Source: Mesoflavibacter profundi | GTDB taxonomy: Bacteria; Bacteroidota; Bacteroidia; Flavobacteriales; Flavobacteriaceae | Direction of reading: 5' to 3' | NCBI RefSeq assembly: GCF_014764305.1 | Contig: NZ_CP061703.1 | Span: 2,014,800 to 2,078,799, forward strand | Length of the DNA stretch: 64,000 nucleotides | Shown: one piece after another, positions 10,098 to 19,196 of the stretch | Position numbering within the stretch: the stretch's first letter is position 1 | How the letters are laid out: every line of letters begins with the position of its first letter | Position numbers and translations under genes: made by a program | The notes under the pieces: generated by a model | What the model was told of the DNA's origin: nothing | The model's database searches: none | Seen by the model: the letters and a program-made list of their open reading frames with translations, nothing else

Positions 10098-10105
10098 CAA
10101 AAATA
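10098..10105 (-). promoter_or_regulatory. -7 element of the lipoprotein promoter
   Basis: TATTTTTG on the minus strand matches the Bacteroidota TAnnTTTG consensus and lies 30 bases before ATG 10068. No clear -33 TTTG. Confidence 0.55.
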
Positions 10106-10168
10106 GTTAGTTTTGCTAAACTATTTTATTATTTAACATAGTCACAATATTTGTGCCAAAAAACCGAT

Positions 10169-11647
10169 ATGAGTAAAAAATTAACAAGTAGAGCAGAAGA
10201 TTATTCTAAATGGTATAACGAGTTGGTTGTAGAAGCTAATTTAGCTGAAAATTCAGCAGTTAGAGGTTGTATGGTTATTAAACCATATGGATATGCAATC
10301 TGGGAGAAAATGCAAGCAGAATTAGATAGAATGTTTAAGGAAACTGGTCATGAAAATGCATATTTTCCAATTTTTGTACCAAAAAAGCTTTTTGAAGCAG
10401 AAGAAAAAAATGCCGAAGGATTTGCAAAAGAATGTGCTGTTGTAACTCATTATAGGTTGCAAAATGATCCTGACAATCCAGGGAAATTAAGGGTAGATCC
10501 CGAAGCTAAACTAGAAGAAGAATTAGTGGTAAGACCTACAAGTGAAGCAATTATCTGGAACACATATAAAGGATGGATACAATCCTACAGGGATTTACCA
10601 ATTTTAGTAAATCAATGGGCAAATGTTGTAAGATGGGAAATGAGAACGCGTTTGTTTCTTAGAACTGCAGAGTTTTTATGGCAGGAAGGACATACTGCTC
10701 ATGCAACTAAAAAAGAAGCAATTTTAGAAGCAGAACAAATGAATGGTGTTTACGCTAAATTTGCTGAAAATTTTATGGCAATTCCAGTAATTCAAGGGTT
10801 AAAAACCGAAAGCGAAAGATTTGCTGGAGCAGTAGAAACTTACTGTATTGAAGCATTAATGCAAGATGGTAAAGCATTACAAGCAGGAACATCACATTTT
10901 CTAGGTCAAAACTTTGCCAAAGCTTTTGATGTGAAATTTACTTCTAAAGAAGGGAAACAAGATTATGTTTGGGCAACTTCATGGGGCGTATCTACTAGAT
11001 TAATGGGAGCATTAATTATGACACATAGTGATGATAAAGGCTTAGTGTTACCACCTAATTTAGCGCCTAATCAAGTTGTAATTGTGCCTATTTATAAAAA
11101 TGAAGATCAATTTGAACAAATAGCTAAAGTTGCTGAAGATATTATTAAAGAATTAAGAGCGCAAAATATTTCTGTGAAATTTGATAAAAGAGATACATTA
11201 CGACCAGGTGCAAAATTTGCACAACATGAATTACAAGGTGTTCCTTTAAGAATTGCAATAGGAGCAAGAGATTTAGAAAACGGAACGGTTGAATTAGCAA
11301 GAAGAGATACATTAACTAAAGACATAGTTTCGCTTGATGGAATCTCTACAACAGTTAAAGAATTACTTGAAGAAATACAAAACTCTTTATTCGATAAAGC
11401 TTTAAGTTTTAGAGACAATCATATAACTAAAGTTGATACTTTTGAAGAATTTAAAACTGTATTAAAAACTAAAGGAGGTTTTATTTCTGCTCATTGGGAC
11501 GGTACACCAGAAACAGAAAATAAAATCAAAGAGTTAACAAAAGCTACAATTAGATGCATGCCTCTTGATAGTGAAGAAGAACAAGGTATTTGTGTACTAT
11601 CAGGTAAGCCATCTAGTAAAAGAGTTTTATTTGCTAAGGCATATTAA
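10169..11647 (+). CDS. proS: Prolyl-tRNA synthetase (archaeal/eukaryal-type)
   Basis: 492 residues from ATG 10169 ([20 protein letters not shown]). Six further codons are open upstream but do not resemble family N-termini. It charges tRNA-Pro with proline in the cytoplasm. Class II features are visible: motif-2 region [20 protein letters not shown] with the TSEA entry ([11 protein letters not shown]), a motif-3-like C-terminal portion of the catalytic core, an anticodon-binding domain (VVIVPIYK...), and the short ProS-type-3 C-terminal domain ending in KAY. There is no bacterial-type editing insertion; the length fits the archaeal/eukaryal-like class common in Bacteroidota. Followed by tandem promoters for the tRNA-Glu/rpsT unit. 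Confidence 0.95.
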   Translation: MSKKLTSRAEDYSKWYNELVVEANLAENSAVRGCMVIKPYGYAIWEKMQAELDRMFKETGHENAYFPIFVPKKLFEAEEKNAEGFAKECAVVTHYRLQNDPDNPGKLRVDPEAKLEEELVVRPTSEAIIWNTYKGWIQSYRDLPILVNQWANVVRWEMRTRLFLRTAEFLWQEGHTAHATKKEAILEAEQMNGVYAKFAENFMAIPVIQGLKTESERFAGAVETYCIEALMQDGKALQAGTSHFLGQNFAKAFDVKFTSKEGKQDYVWATSWGVSTRLMGALIMTHSDDKGLVLPPNLAPNQVVIVPIYKNEDQFEQIAKVAEDIIKELRAQNISVKFDKRDTLRPGAKFAQHELQGVPLRIAIGARDLENGTVELARRDTLTKDIVSLDGISTTVKELLEEIQNSLFDKALSFRDNHITKVDTFEEFKTVLKTKGGFISAHWDGTPETENKIKELTKATIRCMPLDSEEEQGICVLSGKPSSKRVLFAKAY

Positions 11648-11677
11648 AGAATTAATTTAAAAATTTTAAAAAAATTG

Positions 11678-11707
11678 TTGCAAGACTTAAAAATAGTTGT
11701 ATTTTTG
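11678..11707 (+). promoter_or_regulatory. Upstream promoter P1 of tRNA-Glu/rpsT
   Basis: TTG (11678-11680), 19-base spacer, TATTTTTG (11700-11707): a full match to the Bacteroidota housekeeping promoter. Confidence 0.75.
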
Positions 11708-11760
11708 CATCCGCAATGGAAACATTGTGGCGTTATTTTGAAATAAAATTTAAATATTTT

Positions 11761-11790
11761 TTGCAAGTATTAAAATAAGTTTTATATTTG
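11761..11790 (+). promoter_or_regulatory. Proximal promoter P2 of tRNA-Glu/rpsT
   Basis: TTG (11761-11763), 19-base spacer, TATATTTG (11783-11790), about 20 bases before the tRNA 5' end. Both promoters share TTGCAAG at the -33 region. Confidence 0.8.
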
Positions 11791-11809
11791 CGCTCTCAAA
11801 ATGGTAAAT

Positions 11810-11881
11810 GGCCCGTTCGTCTATCGGCTAGGACGCCAGGTTTTCATCCTGGTAAGAGGGGTTCGATTCCCCTACGGGCTA
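11810..11881 (+). tRNA. tRNA-Glu (anticodon TTC)
   Basis: A 72-base cloverleaf. The acceptor GGCCCGT pairs with ACGGGCT (G-U at pair 1), the D-arm contains the TCGGCTAGGA-type loop, the anticodon stem CCAGG / CCTGG encloses TTTTCAT (anticodon TTC), and the T-arm is GGGG-TTCGATT-CCCC. Discriminator A; CCA is not encoded. It is probably co-transcribed with rpsT, which starts 25 bases downstream. Confidence 0.97.
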
Positions 11882-11906
11882 CAATTTTTTTAATAAAGAA
11901 ACACAA

Positions 11907-12158
11907 ATGGCAAATCATAAGTCAGCATTAAAAAGAATAAGAAGTAACGAAGCTAAGCGTCTAAGAAATAGATATCAGCATAAGACTACTCGTAATGCGG
12001 TAAAGAAATTACGTGAAATGGAAAACAAGAAGGAAGCTGAAGAGTTGTTTCCATCTGTTGTGTCTATGTTAGATAAGCTTGCTAAGAAAAACATTATACA
12101 CGCTAACAAAGCTGCTAATTTAAAATCTAGCTTAGCTAAACACGTAGCTGCATTATAA
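11907..12158 (+). CDS. rpsT: 30S ribosomal protein S20
   Basis: 83 residues and very basic. The opening [20 protein letters not shown] is the S20 signature, and the C-terminal [18 protein letters not shown] is the usual helix. It binds 16S rRNA in the small subunit. It lies directly behind tRNA-Glu with no terminator between, so the two very likely share the tandem promoters. An intrinsic terminator follows. Confidence 0.98.
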   Translation: MANHKSALKRIRSNEAKRLRNRYQHKTTRNAVKKLREMENKKEAEELFPSVVSMLDKLAKKNIIHANKAANLKSSLAKHVAAL

Positions 12159-12181
12159 TAATTTTCAGTTATATAATATTA

Positions 12182-12210
12182 TAAAGCTTCACTTTTGTGA
12201 AGCTTTTTTT
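12182..12210 (+). terminator. Intrinsic terminator of rpsT
   Basis: AAGCTTCAC / GTGAAGCTT stem with a short T loop and a T7 run. Confidence 0.9.
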
Positions 12211-12240
12211 ATTAAATTAATTTTATATAGAATTAATAAA

Positions 12241-12270
12241 AAAAGCCTAGAAATTATCTAGGCTTTTTTT
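12241..12270 (-). terminator. Intrinsic terminator of rho
   Basis: AAAAGCCTAGA / TCTAGGCTTTT stem with loop AATTA. It is A/T flanked on both sides, so it can work in both directions. Confidence 0.88.
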
Positions 12271-12291
12271 AGTTATATATAGGATTTAATT

Positions 12292-13938
12292 TTAACCATT
12301 CATAGAGATTAAAAACTCTTCATTGTTTTGCGTTTGTTTAAATCTTTCATTTATAAACTCCATTGCTTCTACAGGGTTCATGTCTGCAAGGTATTTTCTC
12401 ATAACCCACATACGTTGTACAGTATTGTCATCTAAAAGTAAGTCGTCACGACGTGTACTTGAAGAAGTAAGATCGATTGCTGGGAAAATTCTTCTATTAG
12501 CAATTTTTCTGTCTAATTGAAGTTCCATATTACCCGTACCTTTAAACTCTTCAAAGATTACTTCATCCATTTTAGAACCTGTATCTGTTAAAGCAGTAGC
12601 TATAATGGTTAAAGATCCGCCATTTTCTATATTTCTTGCAGCTCCAAAAAATCGTTTTGGTTTGTGCAATGCATTTGCATCTACACCACCAGAAAGAATT
12701 TTACCAGATGCTGGTTGTACCGTATTGTATGCTCTAGCTAGTCTTGTTATAGAGTCTAATAGAATTACAACATCATGACCACATTCTACTAATCGTTTAG
12801 CTTTTTCTAATACAATATTTGCTATTCTTACATGTTCATGAGCTTCTTTATCAAAAGTAGAAGCGATAACTTCACCTCTTACATTTCTTTGCATATCTGT
12901 TACCTCTTCAGGACGTTCATCAATAAGAAGTATCATTTGATATACTTCAGGATGATTTGCTGCTATTGCATTAGCAACGTCTTTTAGTAACATGGTTTTA
13001 CCTGTTTTAGGTTGAGAGACTATCATACCACGTTGCCCTTTTCCTATAGGAGAAAATAAGTCCATTATTCTTGTAGAAATGGTGCTTTGTTTTTCTGCTA
13101 TATTAAATTTTTCTTTTGGAAATAAAGGTGTTAAGTGTTCAAAAGATACTCGGTCTCTTACAACATTTGGGTTTTGCCCGTTTATTTTGTTTACCTTAAT
13201 TAATGGGAAATATTTTTCTCCTTCTTTTGGTGGTCTTACATTACCAAGAACTGTGTCTCCCGTTTTTAATCCAAATAGCCTTATTTGTGATTGCGATACA
13301 TAAATATCATCCGGTGATGATAAATAATTGTAATCAGAACTTCTTAAAAACCCATATCCATCTTGCATGATGTCTAATACACCTTCACTTTCGATAATTG
13401 CATCAAATTCAAAATCAGGTTCTCTATAACGATTACGGCTGTCTTTATTACCGTTGTTATTGTTTTTCTGATTGTTGTTTTGATTATTATTTTGGTTGTT
13501 ATTTTTGTTCTGGTTATTATTTTTTTGACGATTATTTTTTTGAGTATTTGTGTTGTCTTTAGTTTTATCGTCTTTTTTAGTTTCGTTTTGGTTAGCCTTA
13601 TTTTTTTGATTGTTTTGAGCTGGTTTTTTTGTTTGCTCTTTTTTTTCTGTCTTACTGCTATCCTTAGTTTCAAGTTCTAGTTTTGCTTGATTATCTGTTT
13701 TTGAAGCAGTAGTAGGTTTGCTAACTCTAGCTCTTTTTTGTCTTTGAGGTTTTGGCTTGTTTTCTTTTTCTTCTTTTTTTACCTCTAATACAGCTTTAGG
13801 ATCTGCTGCTTGTTTGTCTAGTATTTGATAAACTAGATCTAATTTTTTCATAGAGCGAAATTTAGGTACGCTCAATTTTTTAGCTATTTCCTGTAATTCA
13901 GGAAGCTTCATTTCTTTTAATTGTGAGATTTCAAACAT
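12292..13938 (-). CDS. rho: Transcription termination factor Rho with Asn/Gln/Lys-rich insertion
   Basis: 548 residues, against about 420 for the enterobacterial protein. The N-terminal Rho_N helical domain (about 1-45) is followed by a ~120-residue low-complexity insertion (about 50-170; Lys/Glu, then nearly pure Asn/Gln/Lys). Next come the RNA-binding cold-shock domain ([17 protein letters not shown]) and the RecA-like ATPase: Walker [13 protein letters not shown] near residue 310, [13 protein letters not shown], and [11 protein letters not shown] with the Q/R-loop region [20 protein letters not shown]. It is a hexameric RNA translocase that ends transcription. Disordered insertions in Rho are known from Bacteroides, where they support condensate formation; the same role here is an inference. 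Divergent from DUF4293. Confidence 0.97.
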   Translation of the reverse strand: MFEISQLKEMKLPELQEIAKKLSVPKFRSMKKLDLVYQILDKQAADPKAVLEVKKEEKENKPKPQRQKRARVSKPTTASKTDNQAKLELETKDSSKTEKKEQTKKPAQNNQKNKANQNETKKDDKTKDNTNTQKNNRQKNNNQNKNNNQNNNQNNNQKNNNNGNKDSRNRYREPDFEFDAIIESEGVLDIMQDGYGFLRSSDYNYLSSPDDIYVSQSQIRLFGLKTGDTVLGNVRPPKEGEKYFPLIKVNKINGQNPNVVRDRVSFEHLTPLFPKEKFNIAEKQSTISTRIMDLFSPIGKGQRGMIVSQPKTGKTMLLKDVANAIAANHPEVYQMILLIDERPEEVTDMQRNVRGEVIASTFDKEAHEHVRIANIVLEKAKRLVECGHDVVILLDSITRLARAYNTVQPASGKILSGGVDANALHKPKRFFGAARNIENGGSLTIIATALTDTGSKMDEVIFEEFKGTGNMELQLDRKIANRRIFPAIDLTSSSTRRDDLLLDDNTVQRMWVMRKYLADMNPVEAMEFINERFKQTQNNEEFLISMNG

Positions 13939-14048
13939 TGATACGTTGAATTAACTTGATATGTTAATGAAAATTTTTTTTGATTAAGTTTTTTCTTGAA
14001 GATAATTAGATAAACTTCTGAAGAAGTAACGCTTTGCGTGTCTGAGAG

Positions 14049-14067
14049 TTGCATAACGTTAATGCAA
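14049..14067. promoter_or_regulatory. Palindrome in the rho/DUF4293 divergent gap
   Basis: TTGCAT-AACGTTA-ATGCAA, a nearly perfect dyad about 80 bases upstream of the DUF4293 -7 element. It could be an operator or an RNA hairpin in the rho leader. No known factor recognised. Confidence 0.35.
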
Positions 14068-14117
14068 TAATACAACTTTTATTTTAATTTTTTATTCTTT
14101 ATTTATAAAAGAAACTA

Positions 14118-14125
14118 TATTTTTG
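14118..14125 (+). promoter_or_regulatory. -7 element of the DUF4293 gene
   Basis: TATTTTTG, 24 bases before ATG 14150. No convincing -33 box. Confidence 0.5.
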
Positions 14126-14149
14126 TAGTCCTAAAAATTAAAAATTATT

Positions 14150-14563
14150 ATGCTTCAACGCATTCAAACATTGTATTTGTTAGTAGTTACCATTATATCT
14201 GGAGCATTAATTTTTGTGTTTAATCTTTGGACTACTACAGAAGGTACAGTTATTTTTGCAAAAGATGAATTGCCTGCAATTGGGTTATTTGTTGGTTCTG
14301 CGATTTTATCTGTAATTTCTATATTCAATTTTAAAAATAGGAAATCTCAATTTATGTTGGGACGACTTAACATGATATTAAACTTAATTTTACTAGGATT
14401 TTTCGTATATCGAATACTAAACACATCTGGAGAAGCTACTGCGGTTTCTGAGAAAGGTGTTGGGATTTTTCTTCCTGTTATTTCTATCGTATTCTTGGTT
14501 CTAGCCAATAGAGCCATAAAAAAGGATGAAGATCTTGTAAAATCAGTAGATAGATTACGATAA
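14150..14563 (+). CDS. DUF4293 family membrane protein
   Basis: 137 residues. Four hydrophobic segments are visible (about 8-28, 45-62, 70-90 and 105-125), starting MLQRIQTLYLLVVTIISGAL, the characteristic opening of DUF4293 proteins of Bacteroidota. The family is an inner-membrane protein of unknown function and is regularly found beside rho, as here. The short cytoplasmic tail is charged (RAIKKDEDLVKSVDRLR). A bidirectional terminator separates it from the convergent phosphodiesterase. Confidence 0.85.
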   Translation: MLQRIQTLYLLVVTIISGALIFVFNLWTTTEGTVIFAKDELPAIGLFVGSAILSVISIFNFKNRKSQFMLGRLNMILNLILLGFFVYRILNTSGEATAVSEKGVGIFLPVISIVFLVLANRAIKKDEDLVKSVDRLR

Positions 14564-14591
14564 ACCTATCATCTTAGTAGTATTAGTGCGA

Positions 14592-14624
14592 AAAAAACCG
14601 AAGTGAATAACTTCGGTTTTTTTA
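14592..14624. terminator. Bidirectional intrinsic terminator (DUF4293 / phosphodiesterase)
   Basis: AAAACCGAAGT / ACTTCGGTTTT-type stem flanked by A7 and T7. Its right edge touches the stop codon of the convergent gene. Confidence 0.9.
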
Positions 14625-15116
14625 TTTTCTATCATATTGTATAACTTCTAGATTATCAATCTTGCCATTATCTATTGTAAAACGGAGCATTGTACGTACT
14701 TTATGAAACCCATGAATACCTATTGCACCAGGATTTATATGTAATAATCCTAATTTTTTATCTGGCATCACTTTTAAAATGTGTGAATGACCACAAATAA
14801 ATAATTTTGGTGGATTTAATTTTATTTCTTCTTTAACTCTAATATTATACCTGCCAGGATAACCGCCAATATGTGTAATCCAAACATCAACACCTTCTAT
14901 GGTAAAACGGTTATGTTCTGGGAATTCTGCTCTTGCTTTATCTCCATCTATATTTCCCCAAACAGCACGCAAAGGTTTTAATTTTTGTATTTGATCTGTA
15001 ACACTTAAATCTCCAATATCACCAGCATGCCATACTTCGTCAGCATTTTTAACATGCTTTAATATGGTATTGTCAATATAGCTGTGCGTATCTGATAGTA
15101 GTAGTATTTTTTTCAT
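14622..15116 (-). CDS. YfcE/MJ0936-type metallophosphoesterase
   Basis: 164 residues. All blocks of the calcineurin-like phosphoesterase fold are present: LLSDTHSYID (metal ligands D, H), HAGDIGDLS, VWGNIDGD (catalytic Asn; the family usually has GN[CH]D, here GNID), ITHIGGYP and ICGHSHI. Members use two metal ions to hydrolyse phosphodiesters or phosphomonoesters; the substrate is unknown, though small cytoplasmic proteins of this type include cyclic-nucleotide and general phosphodiesterases. Monocistronic and divergent from truA. Confidence 0.9.
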   Translation of the reverse strand: MKKILLLSDTHSYIDNTILKHVKNADEVWHAGDIGDLSVTDQIQKLKPLRAVWGNIDGDKARAEFPEHNRFTIEGVDVWITHIGGYPGRYNIRVKEEIKLNPPKLFICGHSHILKVMPDKKLGLLHINPGAIGIHGFHKVRTMLRFTIDNGKIDNLEVIQYDRK

Positions 15117-15212
15117 CTATAATTAAACTATTCTTAAAACTTGTAGTATCAAGCTTTCAACTTGTGTCTTTATATTATCTTTGCATTTCAATTTGTAAAA
15201 ATAAGGGTTTAA

Positions 15213-15962
15213 TTGAGATATTTTATAGAATTATCTTATAACGGAAAAGCTTATCACGGTTGGCAAAATCAACCTAACGCAATTTCTGTACAAGAAGTTT
15301 TAGAAAACGCTTTAACTGTTTTACTTAATAGTCCAACTTCTATTGTTGGAGCAGGACGAACAGATGCAGGCGTACATGCAAAGCAAATATTTGCTCATTT
15401 TGATGCTAAAGATGAAGTAGATTGCAATCAATTAATCTATAAACTGAATTCGTTTTTACCTAAAGATATTGCAATTCATGATGTTTTTGCAGTGCAAAAA
15501 GATGCTCATGCGCGTTTTGATGCTATAAGCAGAAGTTATTTGTATAGAATTTCACTTAAAAAAAATGCGTTTAATACAGAGCAAGCTTATTTTGTAAAAC
15601 AAAAACTTGATGTTTGTAAAATGAATGAAGCTGCGCAAATCTTATTGAATTATAAAGATTTTCAATGTTTTTCTAAAGTGCATACAGATGTAAAAACGTA
15701 TAATTGTGATATAAAACATGCAGCGTTTACAGTTGTGGAAGACGAGCTTCATTTTACCATAAAAGCAGATCGTTTTTTGCGTAATATGGTACGAGCAATT
15801 GTTGGAACACTAATAAATATTGGTGTTGGAAAGATAGAAGTTAATCAAATACATGATATTATTGCTTCTAAAAATCGTGGAGAAGCAGGTTTTTCTGTTC
15901 CTGCGCACGGTTTGTATTTAACAGAAGTAGAATATCCTGATTATATAAAACTTAATGAGTAA
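15213..15962 (+). CDS. truA: tRNA pseudouridine(38-40) synthase TruA
   Basis: 249 residues. The start must be TTG 15213: the codon immediately before it (15210-15212) is an in-frame TAA, and the first residues RYFIELSYNGKAYHGWQ match TruA N-termini. An AAGGG at about 15204-15207 could help this weak start. The catalytic motif GAGRTDAGVHA carries the nucleophile Asp51; the rest follows the two-domain TruA fold to VPAHGLYLTEVEYP. It converts U38-40 of the tRNA anticodon arm to pseudouridine. It overlaps the next gene by 8 bases, indicating translational coupling. Confidence 0.96.
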   Translation: MRYFIELSYNGKAYHGWQNQPNAISVQEVLENALTVLLNSPTSIVGAGRTDAGVHAKQIFAHFDAKDEVDCNQLIYKLNSFLPKDIAIHDVFAVQKDAHARFDAISRSYLYRISLKKNAFNTEQAYFVKQKLDVCKMNEAAQILLNYKDFQCFSKVHTDVKTYNCDIKHAAFTVVEDELHFTIKADRFLRNMVRAIVGTLINIGVGKIEVNQIHDIIASKNRGEAGFSVPAHGLYLTEVEYPDYIKLNE

Positions 15963-17721
15963 GTCTAAAGAAAATATATTTGACGTTAATTTATTTAAAC
16001 GTCTTTTTAAATACACAAAACCATATCGTCCAGTATTTTATGGTTTAATAGTTTCTGTTTTAATTTTAGGAGCATTAAGTATTGCTTCACCATTATTAGT
16101 ACGTCAAATCGTAGATCAGCATTTAGTAAAACAAGACTACGATGGTTTTGTTAGTTTAATTGTGGTAATGGCTGTGCTATTATTAGCATTAGTCGTGTTT
16201 CAGTTATTTTTTATCTATTATTCGTCTTGGTTAGGATTAAAAATGGTAAAAGATATACGTGTAAAATTATTTGATCACATGCTAAGCTTTAAAATGAAAT
16301 ACTTTAACAACTCTTCTGTTGGAGTACTAATTACTAGAGCTGTAACAGATATGGAACGTATTTCTTCTGTATTTGGTGACGGATTGTTTTCTATAATAAG
16401 AGACTTGTTAATCATGCTTGTTGTTTCTGCAACAATGCTTTATGTGAATTGGCAATTAGCATTAATTGTATTTGTCATGTTGCCAATTATTCTTTACGCA
16501 ACAAAAGTGTTTCAGCGTTATATGAAACAAGCTTTTGAAGAGATTAGAAATGAAGTTTCTAACCTTAACTCCTTTGTGCAAGAACGAGTAACAGGTATGA
16601 AAATTCTACAACTATTTACTAGAGAAATTACCGAGTATAAAAATTTTAAAGAAATAAATACAAGACACAAAAATGCGTGGTTAAAAACGGTTTGGTATAA
16701 CTCGATATTTTTTGCGGTATTAGAAGTATTATCTGCTTTAACGATAGGAGCAGTCGTGTATTTTGGTGGTTTAAAAGTGATTATAGGCGGAACAGTTTCG
16801 GCAGGAGATTTATTTATGTTTATATCTATGACGCCAATGTTATTTAGACCATTGCGTCAAATAGCAGATAAGTTTAGTACACTTCAAATGGGACTCGTTG
16901 CTGCCAATAGAGTCTTTAAAATATTAGATACGACATCGCAAATTGACAATTCAGGAACTATTGTGGCTGATAATTTAAAAGGTGAAATTTCATTCAAAGA
17001 TGTTCATTTTAGATATGTAGAAGACGAAGAAGTTTTAAAAGGAATTTCTTTTGAAGTAACCGCAGGACAAACCGTTGCTATTGTTGGTGCAACTGGCGCA
17101 GGAAAAAGTACAGTAATTAATTTATTAAATCGTTTTTACGAAATTAATAAAGGCGAAATCAAAATAGATTCTGTAAATATTAAAGATTTTACTTTAGGAT
17201 CTTTAAGACAGCAAACAGCAGTAGTATTACAAGATGTGTTTTTGTTTGCAGATACTATTTTAAGCAACATCACATTAAATAATCCAGATATTACCGAAAC
17301 GCAAGTTATGCAAGCTGCAAAAGATATTGGAATACACGATTTTATAATGAGTTTACCAAACGGTTATCATTACAATGTAAAAGAACGTGGTGTAATGTTA
17401 TCTTCTGGGCAACGCCAGTTAATATCGTTTTTGCGTGCTTATGTCACCAATCCAAGTATTTTAGTACTTGATGAGGCAACATCTTCTGTAGATTCTCATT
17501 CCGAACAATTAATTCAAAATGCGACCGATAAGATTACTAAAGGTCGTACTTCTATAGTAATTGCTCACCGTTTGGCAACCATACAAAAAGCAGATAATAT
17601 TATTGTAATGGATAATGGTCAAATTGTAGAGCAAGGAACACATCAAGAGTTACTTAAAAAGGAAAATGGTTACTACAGAAACCTTTACGAAGTTCAGTTT
17701 TTAAAATCTGAAGTGGCTTAA
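15955..17721 (+). CDS. MsbA-like ABC exporter (TM-NBD half-transporter)
   Basis: 588 residues. The N-terminal six-helix exporter domain (about 20-320) is followed by one nucleotide-binding domain: Walker A GATGAGKST, Q-loop VVLQDVFLFADT, signature LSSGQRQ (a variant of LSGGQ), Walker B ILVLDEATSSVD and H-loop IAHRL. It would homodimerise to export lipids or drugs; the MsbA/BmrA resemblance is general and the substrate is not determined. It is coupled to truA by an 8-base overlap and converges on cdaA with a 4-base overlap, so no terminator fits between. Confidence 0.92.
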   Translation: MSKSKENIFDVNLFKRLFKYTKPYRPVFYGLIVSVLILGALSIASPLLVRQIVDQHLVKQDYDGFVSLIVVMAVLLLALVVFQLFFIYYSSWLGLKMVKDIRVKLFDHMLSFKMKYFNNSSVGVLITRAVTDMERISSVFGDGLFSIIRDLLIMLVVSATMLYVNWQLALIVFVMLPIILYATKVFQRYMKQAFEEIRNEVSNLNSFVQERVTGMKILQLFTREITEYKNFKEINTRHKNAWLKTVWYNSIFFAVLEVLSALTIGAVVYFGGLKVIIGGTVSAGDLFMFISMTPMLFRPLRQIADKFSTLQMGLVAANRVFKILDTTSQIDNSGTIVADNLKGEISFKDVHFRYVEDEEVLKGISFEVTAGQTVAIVGATGAGKSTVINLLNRFYEINKGEIKIDSVNIKDFTLGSLRQQTAVVLQDVFLFADTILSNITLNNPDITETQVMQAAKDIGIHDFIMSLPNGYHYNVKERGVMLSSGQRQLISFLRAYVTNPSILVLDEATSSVDSHSEQLIQNATDKITKGRTSIVIAHRLATIQKADNIIVMDNGQIVEQGTHQELLKKENGYYRNLYEVQFLKSEVA

Positions 17722-18503
17722 ACCAAATCTTTTTTCAAGATGTCTGCTAATTCTGTAGTATCAGTAAAAGGCAAAAATTCGCCATCTCTAAAACACGAAA
17801 TTTGTCCAGTTTCTTCACTTACTGCAATAGCGATAGCATCAGTACGTTCGGTAACACCAACAGCAGCACGATGACGTAAACCAAAACGTTGTGGTATATT
17901 TTTTTCGTTATTTACGGGTAATATGACACGTGTTGCTTTTACTATATTATCTTGAATAATAATTGCGCCATCATGTAATGGGCTATTCTTAAAAAATATA
18001 CTTTCTATGATAGGTTGTGTGACTTTAATATTCATCTCGTCACCAGTATTAGCTAAAAAATCAAGGTTGTTATTACGCTCTAAAACAATTAATGCACCAG
18101 TTTTTGATGCGCTCATTTTATTACAAGCCGAAATTATGGCATCTACATCTGTAGTTGCGCTTTCTTCCATTTTTAAAAATTTAAGCTGACTAAAAAACTT
18201 ACGTTTGCTCGCAAAATTGGTAGAGCCAATCATTAATAAAAACTTTCTTATTTCTTGCTGAAATACAACAATTAAAGCAAACATACCTACGCTAATAAAA
18301 CCTCCAAGAATGTTACTTAATAGTTGCATTTGTAAGGCTTGTGTAATTTTCCAGATAATATAAATAATTACAATACCAATAAAGATATTTATGGCAACTG
18401 TACCTTTAACTAATTTGTAAACGTAATAGAGTAGCAGTGCAACTAGAATAACATCGATAACATCTATTAAACTAAATTTTAAAATGTCGTTTACTATTTC
18501 CAA
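17718..18503 (-). CDS. cdaA: Diadenylate cyclase CdaA
   Basis: 261 residues. Three N-terminal membrane helices (about 10-75) precede a DAC/DisA_N domain with its two diagnostic motifs, SPLHDGAIII and GLRHRAAVGVTE. It condenses two ATP into cyclic di-AMP, the second messenger controlling turgor, K+ transport and wall homeostasis. It is the last gene of a leftward folP / lipoprotein / cdaA unit (36-base gap to the previous gene), an arrangement common in Bacteroidota, where cdaA follows folP. Confidence 0.95.
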   Translation of the reverse strand: MEIVNDILKFSLIDVIDVILVALLLYYVYKLVKGTVAINIFIGIVIIYIIWKITQALQMQLLSNILGGFISVGMFALIVVFQQEIRKFLLMIGSTNFASKRKFFSQLKFLKMEESATTDVDAIISACNKMSASKTGALIVLERNNNLDFLANTGDEMNIKVTQPIIESIFFKNSPLHDGAIIIQDNIVKATRVILPVNNEKNIPQRFGLRHRAAVGVTERTDAIAIAVSEETGQISCFRDGEFLPFTDTTELADILKKDLV

Positions 18504-18539
18504 AGGTTTGCTGTTTTTTGTAAAATTAATGAAATTGAA

Positions 18540-19196
18540 TTAAAAAATATACTCGTTGTTATCAATAACTACGGTTTCAAAATTTAAGTTTTGAAGTTTA
18601 CTTTTTATTGTAATGTATTCTTGAAATTTTAAGTGTTTATTTAAATGAAGTGTCAAAACAATATTTTCTTCACTATTACTAAAATTACTTTCAAGTTGAA
18701 TAATTAAATCATCAACATTAACTTCTGTAAGCTTTAAATCTTGATGTTGAAGTGTAATGTTATTTAAACTGTTAATTGCTAATATGCTATTGTTTTTAGG
18801 ATTGATTTTTTCAATATAATTTACATTAGTAAACTCAATAAACCCTAAATTTTTAATGCTGGTATCATTACAAGTGTAATAGTTTTTTGCTGCTTCGTTT
18901 TTGTGCATTTTTGCATTTCGTTTTTTGTCTTGCAAAAATTTAATTTTTGGTATGGCTTGCTCTAAAGTCAAGCGTTTATCTACATTAAATAACCAGTTGG
19001 TAGAGATAATTAAATTTTTTCTATTAAGTTCAACACTGTCTGGTTGTGTTTCGTTATAAAAAATATATGCAGGCGAAACATCTAAAATTTCACTTATTTT
19101 AGCGTGTTGTACTTCTGGTAATTGGATAACTTTTTCGTTTCCACAGGACCATAAAAAGAGCGTGATTAATCCTGTTAATCCTATTTTTTTAAGCAT
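18540..19196 (-). CDS. Lipoprotein of the folP-cdaA operon, unknown function
   Basis: 218 residues from ATG 19196, where a hydrophobic stretch ends in the lipobox LFLWSC. The longer frame (to 19280) lies inside folP and has no signal. It overlaps the 3' end of folP by 8 bases, so it is translationally coupled. The mature part starts with a polar region (GNEKVIQLPEVQHAKISEIL), followed by beta-rich and short helical segments; the last ~70 residues read like an alternating strand/helix pair (LTLHLNKHLKFQEYITIKSK) loosely similar to ExbD/TolR periplasmic domains, but I cannot confirm that. Function unknown. Confidence 0.75.
   Translation of the reverse strand: MLKKIGLTGLITLFLWSCGNEKVIQLPEVQHAKISEILDVSPAYIFYNETQPDSVELNRKNLIISTNWLFNVDKRLTLEQAIPKIKFLQDKKRNAKMHKNEAAKNYYTCNDTSIKNLGFIEFTNVNYIEKINPKNNSILAINSLNNITLQHQDLKLTEVNVDDLIIQLESNFSNSEENIVLTLHLNKHLKFQEYITIKSKLQNLNFETVVIDNNEYIF

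Noticed and set aside
13374-13680. Lys/Thr- and Ile/Phe-rich frames opposite or alongside the rho insertion
   Set aside because: They are translations of the low-complexity Asn/Gln/Lys codons in other frames.
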